From JAFGHJ01 sp964631335 (GTDB lineage Bacteria; Hydrothermota; UBA3072), in contig CAZVXD010000074.1 of the NCBI GenBank assembly GCA_964631335.1, positions 1 through 9,025 of the forward strand: a stretch of DNA of 9,025 bases, given 5' to 3'. The notes beneath the pieces were generated by a model. The model ran no database searches and had not been told where the DNA came from. It saw only the letters and a program-made list of their open reading frames with translations. This document shows positions 1 to 5,802 of this stretch, in pieces (position 1 is the first letter of the stretch; the number at the start of each line of letters is the position of its first letter). Position numbers and translations under genes: made by a program.

Positions 1-610
1 CAAAAGTCATCGCTTTTATCAATCCACCGTAAAGAGTTATGGGATAATAATTCAACCGGACACCTCTCCAGAATACAGCACTTGAAATATTCAAACTCAT
101 TATGGAAAGAAGCCAGCCTCCTATAATCCCTACAAATTCAGCAATAATAGTAAGAATCGGTAAAACAAAAATTCCGGCAAATACTCTGGGAACTACGAGG
201 TGTTCGATCGGATTTATGGCGAAAGCTTCGAGAGCGTCTATTTGTTCCGTTACTTTCATGGAACCAAGTTCTGCCGCGATAGAAGAAGCAACTCTTCCTG
301 CGACAACAAGACCCACGATAAGAGGACCGAGTTCGATTAATAATGCCTTGGAAACCAGCATTCCTATATACACGTCCGGAGCATATTGTTGTCCCTGGTA
401 GTGAGCCTGATAAGCGGTAACCATACCCATGAAAAGAGAAGTGAATACTACAATGGATATCGACTTTATACCCTGAAAGAATACCTGCTCGATAAATAAA
501 TCGAATTTTCTTATCAGCCCTTTTATCTGTGAAAAGGTTTCCCCTAAAAGTGTAAAAACCCCTCCTATATAGGCCATAGATGAAAGAATAGCTTCTTTTA
601 TTGTCGACAT
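1..610 (-). CDS. mlaE: MlaE-family ABC transporter permease (partial, C-terminus off the left edge)
   Basis: Inner-membrane permease of the MlaFEDB-type ABC system, which moves phospholipids between the inner and outer membranes of diderm bacteria. 203 codons are present; the family usually has about 250-260 residues, so roughly the last fifth is missing. An amphipathic N-terminus (residues 1-45) leads into hydrophobic segments near 50-66, 84-106 and 143-170. The family signature is clear: ELGPL at 93-97, VAGRVASS at 103-110 and AAELGSMKVTEQIDAL at 112-127, followed by NPIEHLVVPR at 133-142. The ATG at 610 is the first possible start after the in-frame stop of the upstream phosphatase gene, only 6 bases away. 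No Shine-Dalgarno sequence is visible, so translation probably depends on coupling to that gene. The matching ATPase (MlaF) and substrate-binding protein (MlaD) would be expected off the left edge. The family assignment is firm; the transported lipid is inferred from the family. Confidence 0.93.
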   Translation of the reverse strand, partial: MSTIKEAILSSMAYIGGVFTLLGETFSQIKGLIRKFDLFIEQVFFQGIKSISIVVFTSLFMGMVTAYQAHYQGQQYAPDVYIGMLVSKALLIELGPLIVGLVVAGRVASSIAAELGSMKVTEQIDALEAFAINPIEHLVVPRVFAGIFVLPILTIIAEFVGIIGGWLLSIMSLNISSAVFWRGVRLNYYPITLYGGLIKAMTF

Positions 611-616
611 AGATAT

Positions 617-1372
617 TTATATAACATTATTTCTTACAAAGTCAAGCAAAAATTTATGGACATAAGGAGCGCCGGCAATGATTGTTCCCTCTAAAATCTT
701 ATTTCCGCCCGTTTCATCGGTGATTACCGCGCCCGCCTCTTCTACCAACAACCAGCCGGCAGCCACATCCCAGGGAGACAAAGCGAATTCCATATCACCG
801 TCTATTCTTCCCGTCGCGACTTCCGCCAACTGCAGAGCAGCCGAACCGAAAATTCTTATAGAATTAACCTTAAGTATTAATTCCTTTAGAGCATCGAGAA
901 TCTTTCCCCTCCACTCATAAGCGGCAGGAGGAATGCCGATTGTAACCAATGCTCTATCCAGATCTTTTTGTCCGGAATGCTTTATCCTCACACCATTTAA
1001 AAAGGCGCCCTTCCCTTTTTCCGCGTAAAAAACTTCATCCTTAACAGGTTCATAGACAACTCCCGCTCTTATTTTGGAATTTTCTTCATAAGCGATAGAA
1101 ACACAAAAACGCGCGATACCACTCATAAAGTTATGAGTCCCATCTAAAGGGTCGACGATAAATCTTCCTTTTCCGGAAATAGAATCTCTTTCTTCTGAAC
1201 AAATTCCAACACCAGGAAAGTTTTTCAGCAACTCTTTTATTATAAACTCTTCCGCTTCATTATCCGCTTTAGTCACAAAATGGCTATAACCCTTTCTTTG
1301 AATGTCACCTTTTTTCAATGAACCGTAATAACCGTATATAATATTTCCGGAACCTTTCGCAATCTCTATCAA
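617..1372 (-). CDS. Inositol monophosphatase family protein (SuhB/IMPase-like)
   Basis: Mg2+-dependent sugar-phosphate phosphatase of the IMPase/FBPase superfamily, cytoplasmic, 251 residues from the TTG at 1372 (family about 250-270). Motifs are intact: VTKAD at 33-37, the metal-binding acidic pair in SEERD at 59-63, DPLDGTHNF at 74-82 with D74 and D77 as metal ligands, and WDVAAG at 201-206 with D202 as the third aspartate. Substrate cannot be read from sequence: inositol-1-phosphate, fructose-1,6-bisphosphate and PAP phosphatases share these motifs. The start is doubtful. The TTG lies 17 bases from a strong AAGGAGG, while an in-frame ATT at 1382-1384 lies 5 bases from it and adds four residues, giving MLDKLIEIAKG. 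The gene follows a 239-base non-coding gap and ends 6 bases before mlaE, so the two are probably co-transcribed. No link between the two functions is implied. Confidence 0.93.
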   Translation of the reverse strand: MIEIAKGSGNIIYGYYGSLKKGDIQRKGYSHFVTKADNEAEEFIIKELLKNFPGVGICSEERDSISGKGRFIVDPLDGTHNFMSGIARFCVSIAYEENSKIRAGVVYEPVKDEVFYAEKGKGAFLNGVRIKHSGQKDLDRALVTIGIPPAAYEWRGKILDALKELILKVNSIRIFGSAALQLAEVATGRIDGDMEFALSPWDVAAGWLLVEEAGAVITDETGGNKILEGTIIAGAPYVHKFLLDFVRNNVI

Positions 1373-1389
1373 TTTATCTAAAATAATGA

Positions 1390-1396
1390 CCTCCTT
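1390..1396 (-). promoter_or_regulatory. Strong Shine-Dalgarno site that questions the phosphatase start codon
   Basis: On the minus strand these bases read AAGGAGG. The only in-frame codon at normal spacing is ATT at 1382-1384, 5 bases away. The nearest conventional start, TTG at 1370-1372, is 17 bases away. No ATG or GTG is in range in that frame. Confidence 0.7.
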
Positions 1397-1407
1397 AACC
1401 TTAAATT

Positions 1408-1585
1408 AACCACAAAGCACACAAAGAGCACAAAGACCCTACGCATCCCCTATATTTTGTTTTTCAAAATCCATACTACAAAACCGGAAAAATTTGTTAC
1501 ATAAGTATAAAAAAGTCTTCGATTTTATAATAAATTTTTTCACTCCAATATTTATATCTTTGTGTCCTTAGAGGTCTTTGTGGTT
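1408..1585. repeat. Inverted-repeat-bounded intergenic element built of 9-bp CACAAAG units
   Basis: The left arm (1408-1436) and the reverse complement of the right arm (1557-1585) match at about 23 of 29 positions, with AACCACAAAG and CACAAAGA identical at the two ends. Each arm is three 9-bp units in register. Left: ACCACAAAG, CACACAAAG, AGCACAAAG. Right, reverse-complemented: ACCACAAAG, ACCTCTAAG, GACACAAAG. The roughly 120 bases between the arms are AT-rich and hold no gene. It could be a MITE-like element or two separate insertions of a dispersed repeat in opposite orientation. No clear target-site duplication is seen. It fills nearly all of the gap between the phosphatase and recombinase genes. 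Confidence 0.6.
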
Positions 1586-1611
1586 CTAATTCTCCATTTA
1601 CATTCCATAAT

Positions 1612-2481
1612 CTATGCTCTGGGGTGGGCTCTTTTGTATTCTTCTTTTAATTTTTCTATACTGACATGCGTGTAAATTTGTGTCGTGGACAGAGATTCGT
1701 GTCCCAAAAGTTCCTGTACAGCTCGGAGATTGGCTCCGCGGTTTAAAAGATGAGTCGCAAAAGTGTGACGCATGGTATGCGGACTCATCTGATTGAGTGT
1801 GGCAACTTTAACTATAGCTTTCTTGACTATGCGTTGAAGATCTCTCTGTCCCAATCTTTTTCCCGACTTACTCAAAAAAAGAGCTCCGTCTTTATAGCCC
1901 CTTACTTCGGAAATATATTTATTCAAAGCCTCAAAAGCAGCTTTCGCTATAGGGACTATTCTTTCTTTTTTTCCTTTTCCGTAAACTTTGAGCAATCCGC
2001 TTTTCATATCGATCATAGCAAGATCGAGGTTCGAAAGCTCGGAAGCACGAATACCCGTGGCATATAGTAATTCAAGGATTGCTTTGTTCCTAATGTCGAG
2101 TTCCTTTTCGTCGGAATAGGATTCAAGCATCTCCAAGACTTCTTCCTCAGAAAGAAAAGAAGGAACGCGTTTCTCGGTTTTGGGAGTTTTAACCGAAACC
2201 GAGGGATTTCCTTTTAGAATTTTATTTCTCTCAAGGAATTTACAAAAAGACTTTATAGCCGAGAGCTTTCGAGAGACTGAAGATTTTTTATATCCATAAG
2301 AAAGAAGCTCACCCATAAACCCTCTAATATCTTTTCTATCAATTTCGGAAAAGTCATTCTTTCCCTTTTTCTCCAAAAAAATACTGAATTCTTCAAGGTC
2401 CGTCCGATAACTTTTTACGGTGAAATCCGAAAATCTTCTCCGTACTAACTCTTCAATGTAACTATCTATTAGTTCATTCAT
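1612..2481 (-). CDS. xerC/xerD: Tyrosine recombinase XerC/XerD
   Basis: Site-specific recombinase that resolves chromosome dimers at dif during cell division. 289 residues, close to the usual 295-300. An N-terminal SAM-like core-binding domain spans about 1-90 and the catalytic domain about 105-289. All six active-site residues are present: R145 (ATGIRASEL), K169 (YGKGKKERIVP), H235 and R238 (SPHTMRHTFATHLL), H261 (LLGHESLSTTQ) and the nucleophile Y270 (IYTHV). It ends in HPRA, as XerC and XerD proteins do. Parts resemble XerC (LFLSKSGKR, RAVQELLGH) and parts XerD (LDIRNKAILELLYATG), so I do not choose between them. Nothing suggests an integrase of a mobile element: no attachment site or phage gene is nearby. 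The ATG at 2481 has only a weak, distant purine stretch (GAAAGAAG) upstream. The gene lies 95 bases after the 403-residue gene on the same strand. Confidence 0.95.
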   Translation of the reverse strand: MNELIDSYIEELVRRRFSDFTVKSYRTDLEEFSIFLEKKGKNDFSEIDRKDIRGFMGELLSYGYKKSSVSRKLSAIKSFCKFLERNKILKGNPSVSVKTPKTEKRVPSFLSEEEVLEMLESYSDEKELDIRNKAILELLYATGIRASELSNLDLAMIDMKSGLLKVYGKGKKERIVPIAKAAFEALNKYISEVRGYKDGALFLSKSGKRLGQRDLQRIVKKAIVKVATLNQMSPHTMRHTFATHLLNRGANLRAVQELLGHESLSTTQIYTHVSIEKLKEEYKRAHPRA

Positions 2482-2507
2482 TTACTAAAAACAAAAACTT
2501 CTTTCAG

Positions 2508-2534
2508 CAACAAATAGCACAAATTTCACAAATA
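2508..2534 (+). repeat. 9-bp-period array, consensus NCACAAATA, three units
   Basis: Three contiguous 9-bp units: CAACAAATA, GCACAAATT and TCACAAATA. The first 13 bases (CAACAAATAGCAC) recur exactly at 5657-5669. The array lies just upstream of the recombinase gene start. Confidence 0.65.
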
Positions 2535-2540
2535 TTTTTT

Positions 2541-2568
2541 GACTTATGACTCTGGACATTGGACTTTG
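2541..2568 (+). repeat. Heptamer array, consensus GACTTTG, four units in register
   Basis: Four contiguous 7-bp units: GACTTAT, GACTCTG, GACATTG and GACTTTG. GAC is invariant at the head of each. A fifth, more degenerate unit (GCATTTC, 2569-2575) may follow, right up to the stop codon of the adjacent gene. Heptanucleotide short tandem repeats (STRR) are known from intergenic DNA of some cyanobacteria; this is a similar but degenerate array. Confidence 0.75.
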
Positions 2569-2576
2569 GCATTTCA

Positions 2577-3788
2577 TTACGTTTTAAGTTTTTTCTTCTT
2601 TACGGCAGGCAGTAATAAATTGTTTAATATCAAACGATAACCGGGGGAGTGCTTATGAAACTCGAGATAAGTGGGTGGATCCCCCACGAGATGTGTGTAA
2701 TCTTCGGGGTCATGTCCTCCCAAAAAAGAAAAACTGCCCTTGCCGCACTCCCCATATACATACCTGACTTCCCTGGTGTTGGGAACATCGGCTAAAATAA
2801 TTATATTTGATTTTAACTTATCCCTGTCAAAACCTGTATCCTGTCCCAGAAACTCTTCTACTCTTTCAGTGTGATTTTGTGTCAGAATTGCAGGAATTAT
2901 ATCTCTTTTCGGCGCGAAAGTTCTAAGAAAAAAATAACTGCCTTTACCTCTCCTGACCGCGAAATGAGTTATATCTACGTCTGAATGCTCGTAAATATTA
3001 AGAGACGCTATAAGGTTTATATCCTCCAAAAAAAATGTATTGCTAAAATTCGCTTTTATTTTGTAGTTCCGGTCGATTCCATTACCATCGATTTGAGAAG
3101 GAACAATATCCACTCTATAGTACGCGAGTGCTATATCCAGAGTTATCGGAGCGGAACACATCGCGAACAAAAAACCCCCTCCTGAAACATAATCTTTTAT
3201 CGTAAGCGCTACATCATGCTTCATCTCCCATACTCTGGCATATCCCATACTTTTTGCCTTTCTTTCGTTAATATCAACAACCTCTTTGTACCAATCAGTA
3301 CCAGAGTAATTCCGATAAAACTTACCATACTGTCCGGTAAAATCCTCGTGATGCAGATGCAGCCAGTCATAATTCATCAAGGCGCCTGTAAGAATATCGT
3401 CATCCCAGATCCTCTCGTAAGGAACATCCGCGTATTCAAGAGCAAGTGAAACCGCGTCATCCCAGGGTCCTTCGGTTTCAGGTATATATACAGCTACTCT
3501 GGGAGCCTTTTCCAATTTTACTCTTTCCATGTTTTCTCTCTCTATAATCGCGTAGATATCATTTACCTGATTTTCATTAATCCGTATGCAAGTCACACCT
3601 TTACTATCGGCTTCTTGTTTTATGCCCTCAAGGCCTGGAAGAAGGAAACTTCCGCCCCTGTAATTAAGAAGCCATTCGGCATTGAGTCCCTGTTCTAAAA
3701 CCCAGTAAGTAAGACCATAAGCTTTTAAATGGTCGGTTTGTGCCTCATCCATCGGAATAAGTAAACTTGCAAAAATTATCAAGAACAT
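2577..3788 (-). CDS. Probable exported protein of unknown function, often misannotated 'asparagine synthetase B'
   Basis: 403 residues. I recognise the family from Bacteroidetes and relatives by PMD..QTDHLKAYG (12-25), LLNYRGGSFLLPG (40-52), LHLHHEDFTGQYGKFY (143-158), GGGFLFAMCSAP (203-214) and GGHDPEDY (357-363). It shows no N-terminal Cys-2 glutaminase domain and no ATP-pyrophosphatase SGGxDS motif, so the name asparagine synthetase is not supported. From about residue 97 a beta-alpha-beta pattern (PRVAVYIP, WDDAVSLAL, YDWLHLHH) runs to a glycine-rich turn with C211. This looks like a class I glutamine-amidotransferase-like or ThuA-like fold, but that is inference. Homologues, as I recall, carry a normal signal peptide. 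Here the hydrophobic start is only about 10-11 residues with no lysine or arginine, and an in-frame stop at 3807-3809 rules out a longer N-terminus from an upstream ATG, GTG or TTG. The C-terminus is lysine-rich (KKKKLKT). No Shine-Dalgarno sequence; probably leaderless. Confidence 0.85.
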   Translation of the reverse strand: MFLIIFASLLIPMDEAQTDHLKAYGLTYWVLEQGLNAEWLLNYRGGSFLLPGLEGIKQEADSKGVTCIRINENQVNDIYAIIERENMERVKLEKAPRVAVYIPETEGPWDDAVSLALEYADVPYERIWDDDILTGALMNYDWLHLHHEDFTGQYGKFYRNYSGTDWYKEVVDINERKAKSMGYARVWEMKHDVALTIKDYVSGGGFLFAMCSAPITLDIALAYYRVDIVPSQIDGNGIDRNYKIKANFSNTFFLEDINLIASLNIYEHSDVDITHFAVRRGKGSYFFLRTFAPKRDIIPAILTQNHTERVEEFLGQDTGFDRDKLKSNIIILADVPNTREVRYVYGECGKGSFSFLGGHDPEDYTHLVGDPPTYLEFHKHSPGYRLILNNLLLPAVKKKKLKT

Positions 3789-3794
3789 ATATAA

Positions 3795-3822
3795 AAAATA
3801 CCAGGGTTATATCATAAGTCAA
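3795..3822 (-). promoter_or_regulatory. Sigma-70-like promoter, predicted leaderless start, for the 403-residue gene
   Basis: On the minus strand, TTGACT (3822-3817) is a near-perfect -35. A 16-base spacer separates it from TATTTT (3800-3795) as -10. Six bases follow before the ATG at 3788, so a start 7 bases after the -10 falls on the A of the ATG. No Shine-Dalgarno sequence is present upstream. Confidence 0.5.
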
Positions 3823-3907
3823 GGCCAATCCGCGGCATTTAATTATATACAAAAAACTTTTATTTACTCCACTTTTATCTTTGAGTTAACATTAAACATC
3901 AATGGGC

Positions 3908-3936
3908 TTGACATATTGTTGTAGAAAAGGTATATT
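3908..3936 (+). promoter_or_regulatory. Sigma-70 promoter, predicted leaderless start, for the diguanylate cyclase gene
   Basis: TTGACA (3908-3913) matches the -35 consensus perfectly. The spacer is the optimal 17 bases and the -10 is TATATT (3931-3936). Six bases (TTTAAA) separate it from the ATG at 3943, so the predicted transcript begins at the start codon. The GGAGG at 3945-3949 lies inside the gene, with no start codon at suitable distance after it, so it is not a ribosome site. Confidence 0.7.
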
Positions 3937-3942
3937 TTTAAA

Positions 3943-5445
3943 ATGGAGGTTTATAACGAAGTCCACTTTTTTAAATGGGTGGGGCAACTGCTGGGGAATA
4001 TTTCTATTTTCAGCAGACAGGAAGGTGTTATAAGAGAAATATTGAGGTCGGTGCCTGAGCTAACCGGTGCCGATTATTCCTCTTTTTTGATACTTAAGGA
4101 AAATCCCGAGAAGATAGCATATGATTATTCCATGCAAAAAGGAAAGTTTTCTACCCATAAAAGCATGGCGAGATTAGCAACAGGCATTGAAGGGGAAGTC
4201 ATAAGAAAGAGGGATATTGTAATTTCAAAAGATTCTTCCGAATTATCAAATCCCAATGATGAAATACAAAATAGCGTTAATAAATCTGTCATAGCCGTTC
4301 CTGTTATATTGCGCGGTGAAGTTGAAGGGATTTTATACCTATACTATTTAAAAGGATTTCCTGATGATTTAGAAAGAATAAAGGATTTGATGAAGAGCTT
4401 ATCTCCCGTATTGGCTTTTGCTCTTGCCAATTCGAGACTTTATCAGAGGCTGGATACGACTATGAGGGAACTGAGAATTTCTTATGAGTTAAGCCGTGCC
4501 ATGATTTCCAGTCTGAATGTGGATGAACTTATAGAACAAATAGTAAAACAGATAACCACGCATTTCGGGTATGAAATCATAGCTATTTATATTGTGGATG
4601 AAAATGAAGAATATGCTACTCTGGAGTGGACTGTGGACGCGATAAGAGATTTTAAAGGGACCAGAATAAAGATAGGAGACGGAGGCATAATCGGAAGAGT
4701 TGTTGAATCGGGACAGCCTTATTACGCCGCGGATGTTTCTATGGTTCCTTTTCACGGTCCCAGGGAATTTAAAAAGAAGTCAGAGTTTTCTATACCTTTA
4801 AAAATTCAGGATAAAATTATCGGGGTCCTGGATATAGAAAGTCTCCGAAGAGATGATTTTCCGAAATCGGTTAGAAATTTATTGGTGGCGCTCGGCGCTC
4901 AGATCGCCATGGCAATCGAACGTTCTCGGCTTTTTGAAGAAACAAAAAGGCTTTCCACAGAAGACCCTCTTACCGGCGCTATCAACAGAAGGATAATGGA
5001 AGAAAAATTAATGGAGCAGATTGCCGAAGCCGGTCCTAATGGTGAAGAGTTTGCCATTCTTTTTCTCGATCTCGATAATTTTAAAGAATATAACGACAAA
5101 TACGGTCATCAAAAAGGAGATGAAGGTCTCATATCTTTTGTTCTTACAATAAAGGATGTTCTCCGGGAGGGTGACTTACTGGGAAGATACGGTGGCGACG
5201 AGTTTATTTCTATTTTACCCAAAACTAATATCGACGGAGCCATGGAAGTCGCGAATAATATGCTTAAAAGCGTTAGAGGTAACGAATTATTAAGAGGCTT
5301 AACTGTTTCTCTTGGGATAGGGATTTTTCCTTACGACGGTAAAGATCTTGTCGAGTTAGTCAAATACGCGGACAATGCCTGTTATCTCGCGAAAGAAAAC
5401 GGCGGGAACAGGGTTGAATGCGCCTCCGGAAGAAGTTCTGAATAA
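3943..5445 (+). CDS. GAF-GAF-GGDEF diguanylate cyclase
   Basis: Makes cyclic di-GMP from two GTP, in the cytoplasm; no membrane segment or signal peptide is seen. 500 residues. A first GAF-like domain spans about 10-165 and a second, more typical one about 180-330 (GDGGIIGRVVESGQPYYAADV at 246-266, IPLKIQDKIIGVLDIES at 284-300). Coiled-coil-like helices join the domains, and the GGDEF domain spans about 340-495. The catalytic motif is intact: GRYGGDEF at 414-421. So are DPLTGAINRR at 341-350 and the metal/nucleotide region DLDNFKEYNDKYGHQKGD at 376-393. The inhibitory I-site is present as REGD (408-411), exactly five residues before GGDEF, so product feedback inhibition is expected. The two GAF domains suggest control by a small molecule or redox signal that cannot be named from sequence. 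It is divergent from the 403-residue gene, with 154 bases between the two starts. No terminator is recognisable after it. Confidence 0.95.
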   Translation: MEVYNEVHFFKWVGQLLGNISIFSRQEGVIREILRSVPELTGADYSSFLILKENPEKIAYDYSMQKGKFSTHKSMARLATGIEGEVIRKRDIVISKDSSELSNPNDEIQNSVNKSVIAVPVILRGEVEGILYLYYLKGFPDDLERIKDLMKSLSPVLAFALANSRLYQRLDTTMRELRISYELSRAMISSLNVDELIEQIVKQITTHFGYEIIAIYIVDENEEYATLEWTVDAIRDFKGTRIKIGDGGIIGRVVESGQPYYAADVSMVPFHGPREFKKKSEFSIPLKIQDKIIGVLDIESLRRDDFPKSVRNLLVALGAQIAMAIERSRLFEETKRLSTEDPLTGAINRRIMEEKLMEQIAEAGPNGEEFAILFLDLDNFKEYNDKYGHQKGDEGLISFVLTIKDVLREGDLLGRYGGDEFISILPKTNIDGAMEVANNMLKSVRGNELLRGLTVSLGIGIFPYDGKDLVELVKYADNACYLAKENGGNRVECASGRSSE

Positions 5446-5480
5446 TTCTCACCAAAAGCCCACCCCACAACTCCCAAATT

Positions 5481-5567
5481 TAACCACAGATTTCACTGAT
5501 TATCACAAGGTTTTTTGTTCATCCCATCCCGCGGCCCATAATTAGCCACGGATTTACACGGCTTTAG
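5481..5567 (+). repeat. Two degenerate copies of a CCACRGATTT-CACKG motif
   Basis: Copy one, 5481-5502, contains the 9-bp units ACCACAGAT and TTCACTGAT (5483-5500). Copy two, 5544-5567, reads AGCCACGGATTTACACGGC and differs mainly by A/G changes and one extra base. Both are the same kind of 9-bp-period sequence as the CACAAAG arrays elsewhere in the window. Confidence 0.45.
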
Positions 5568-5599
5568 TAAATGGGTATATAAGTAGATAAGTAAATGGG
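5567..5599 (+). repeat. GTAAATGGG direct repeats
   Basis: GTAAATGGG occurs exactly at 5567-5575 and 5591-5599, 24 bases apart. The bases between hold related words (ATAAGTAG, ATAAGTAA) with an 8-bp offset. No function is apparent. Confidence 0.4.
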
Positions 5600-5656
5600 G
5601 TAAAAAAATAAACCCGTTCACCCATACACTCATCATCTCATTAACTTAAATTCAAA

Positions 5657-5674
5657 CAACAAATAGCACGAATA
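5657..5674 (+). repeat. 9-bp-period array, second copy of the CAACAAATAGCAC repeat
   Basis: Two contiguous units, CAACAAATA and GCACGAATA. The first 13 bases are identical to 2508-2520, about 3.1 kb away in another intergenic gap. Confidence 0.55.
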
Positions 5675-5712
5675 ATTTTTATTTTTTTGAGTGTTTTTAA
5701 ATGTAAAATTCG

Positions 5713-5740
5713 CAATTTCCAACTTCCAATTTACAATATT
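5713..5740 (+). repeat. Heptamer array, consensus CAATTTM, four units in register
   Basis: Four contiguous 7-bp units: CAATTTC, CAACTTC, CAATTTA and CAATATT. CAA is invariant at the head of each. It has the same length and unit number as the GACTTTG array at 2541-2568, but a different sequence. Confidence 0.75.
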
Positions 5741-5742
5741 TG

Positions 5743-5802
5743 GCAGTAGCGTTGGGGTTTGTCCCCAACAAAATTAAACGGGGGATACCCCCCCGCTACA
5801 GC
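5743..5802. repeat. Three-way (cruciform-type) hairpin repeat
   Basis: The outer stem GTAGCG (5746-5751) pairs with CGCTAC (5794-5799) and can extend by GC/GC past one A-A mismatch. Inside are two hairpins. The first is GTTGGGG (5751-5757) with CCCCAAC (5763-5769) around a 5-base loop; its first G is shared with the outer stem. The second is GGGGG (5780-5784) with CCCCC (5788-5792) around a 3-base loop. An AT-rich linker of about 10 bases joins them. The layout resembles palindromic dispersed intergenic repeats rather than a terminator: the cyclase gene ends 300 bases upstream and no T-run directly follows. Confidence 0.75.

Noticed and set aside
102..401. Open frame of 99 codons on the plus strand
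   Set aside because: It lies opposite the clear MlaE reading on the minus strand, has no family resemblance and is rich in Ser/Thr/Pro as antisense shadows are.
678..920. Plus-strand open frame inside the phosphatase gene
   Set aside because: Antisense shadow of the conserved IMPase gene; no ribosome site or recognisable domain.
1408..1440. CRISPR-like array in the CACAAAG repeats
   Set aside because: Units are 9 bp, contiguous, with no spacers and no cas genes nearby.
1750..2067. Plus-strand open frame of 105 codons inside the recombinase gene
   Set aside because: Antisense to the catalytic domain of a complete Xer recombinase; no supporting signal.
1612..2481. Integrase of a phage or genomic island
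   Set aside because: Size, HPRA ending and overall pattern are those of housekeeping XerC/XerD; no tRNA, attachment repeats or phage genes are in the window.
2482..2511. Leaderless promoter for the recombinase gene (TTGCTG-17-TAGTAA)
   Set aside because: The would-be -10 touches the ATG, so transcription would start inside the gene, and both hexamers are poor. It does not share the geometry of the other three promoters.
2577..3788. Asparagine synthetase B
   Set aside because: The N-terminal glutaminase Cys and the ATP-pyrophosphatase motif are both absent; the name is an inherited misannotation as far as I can tell.
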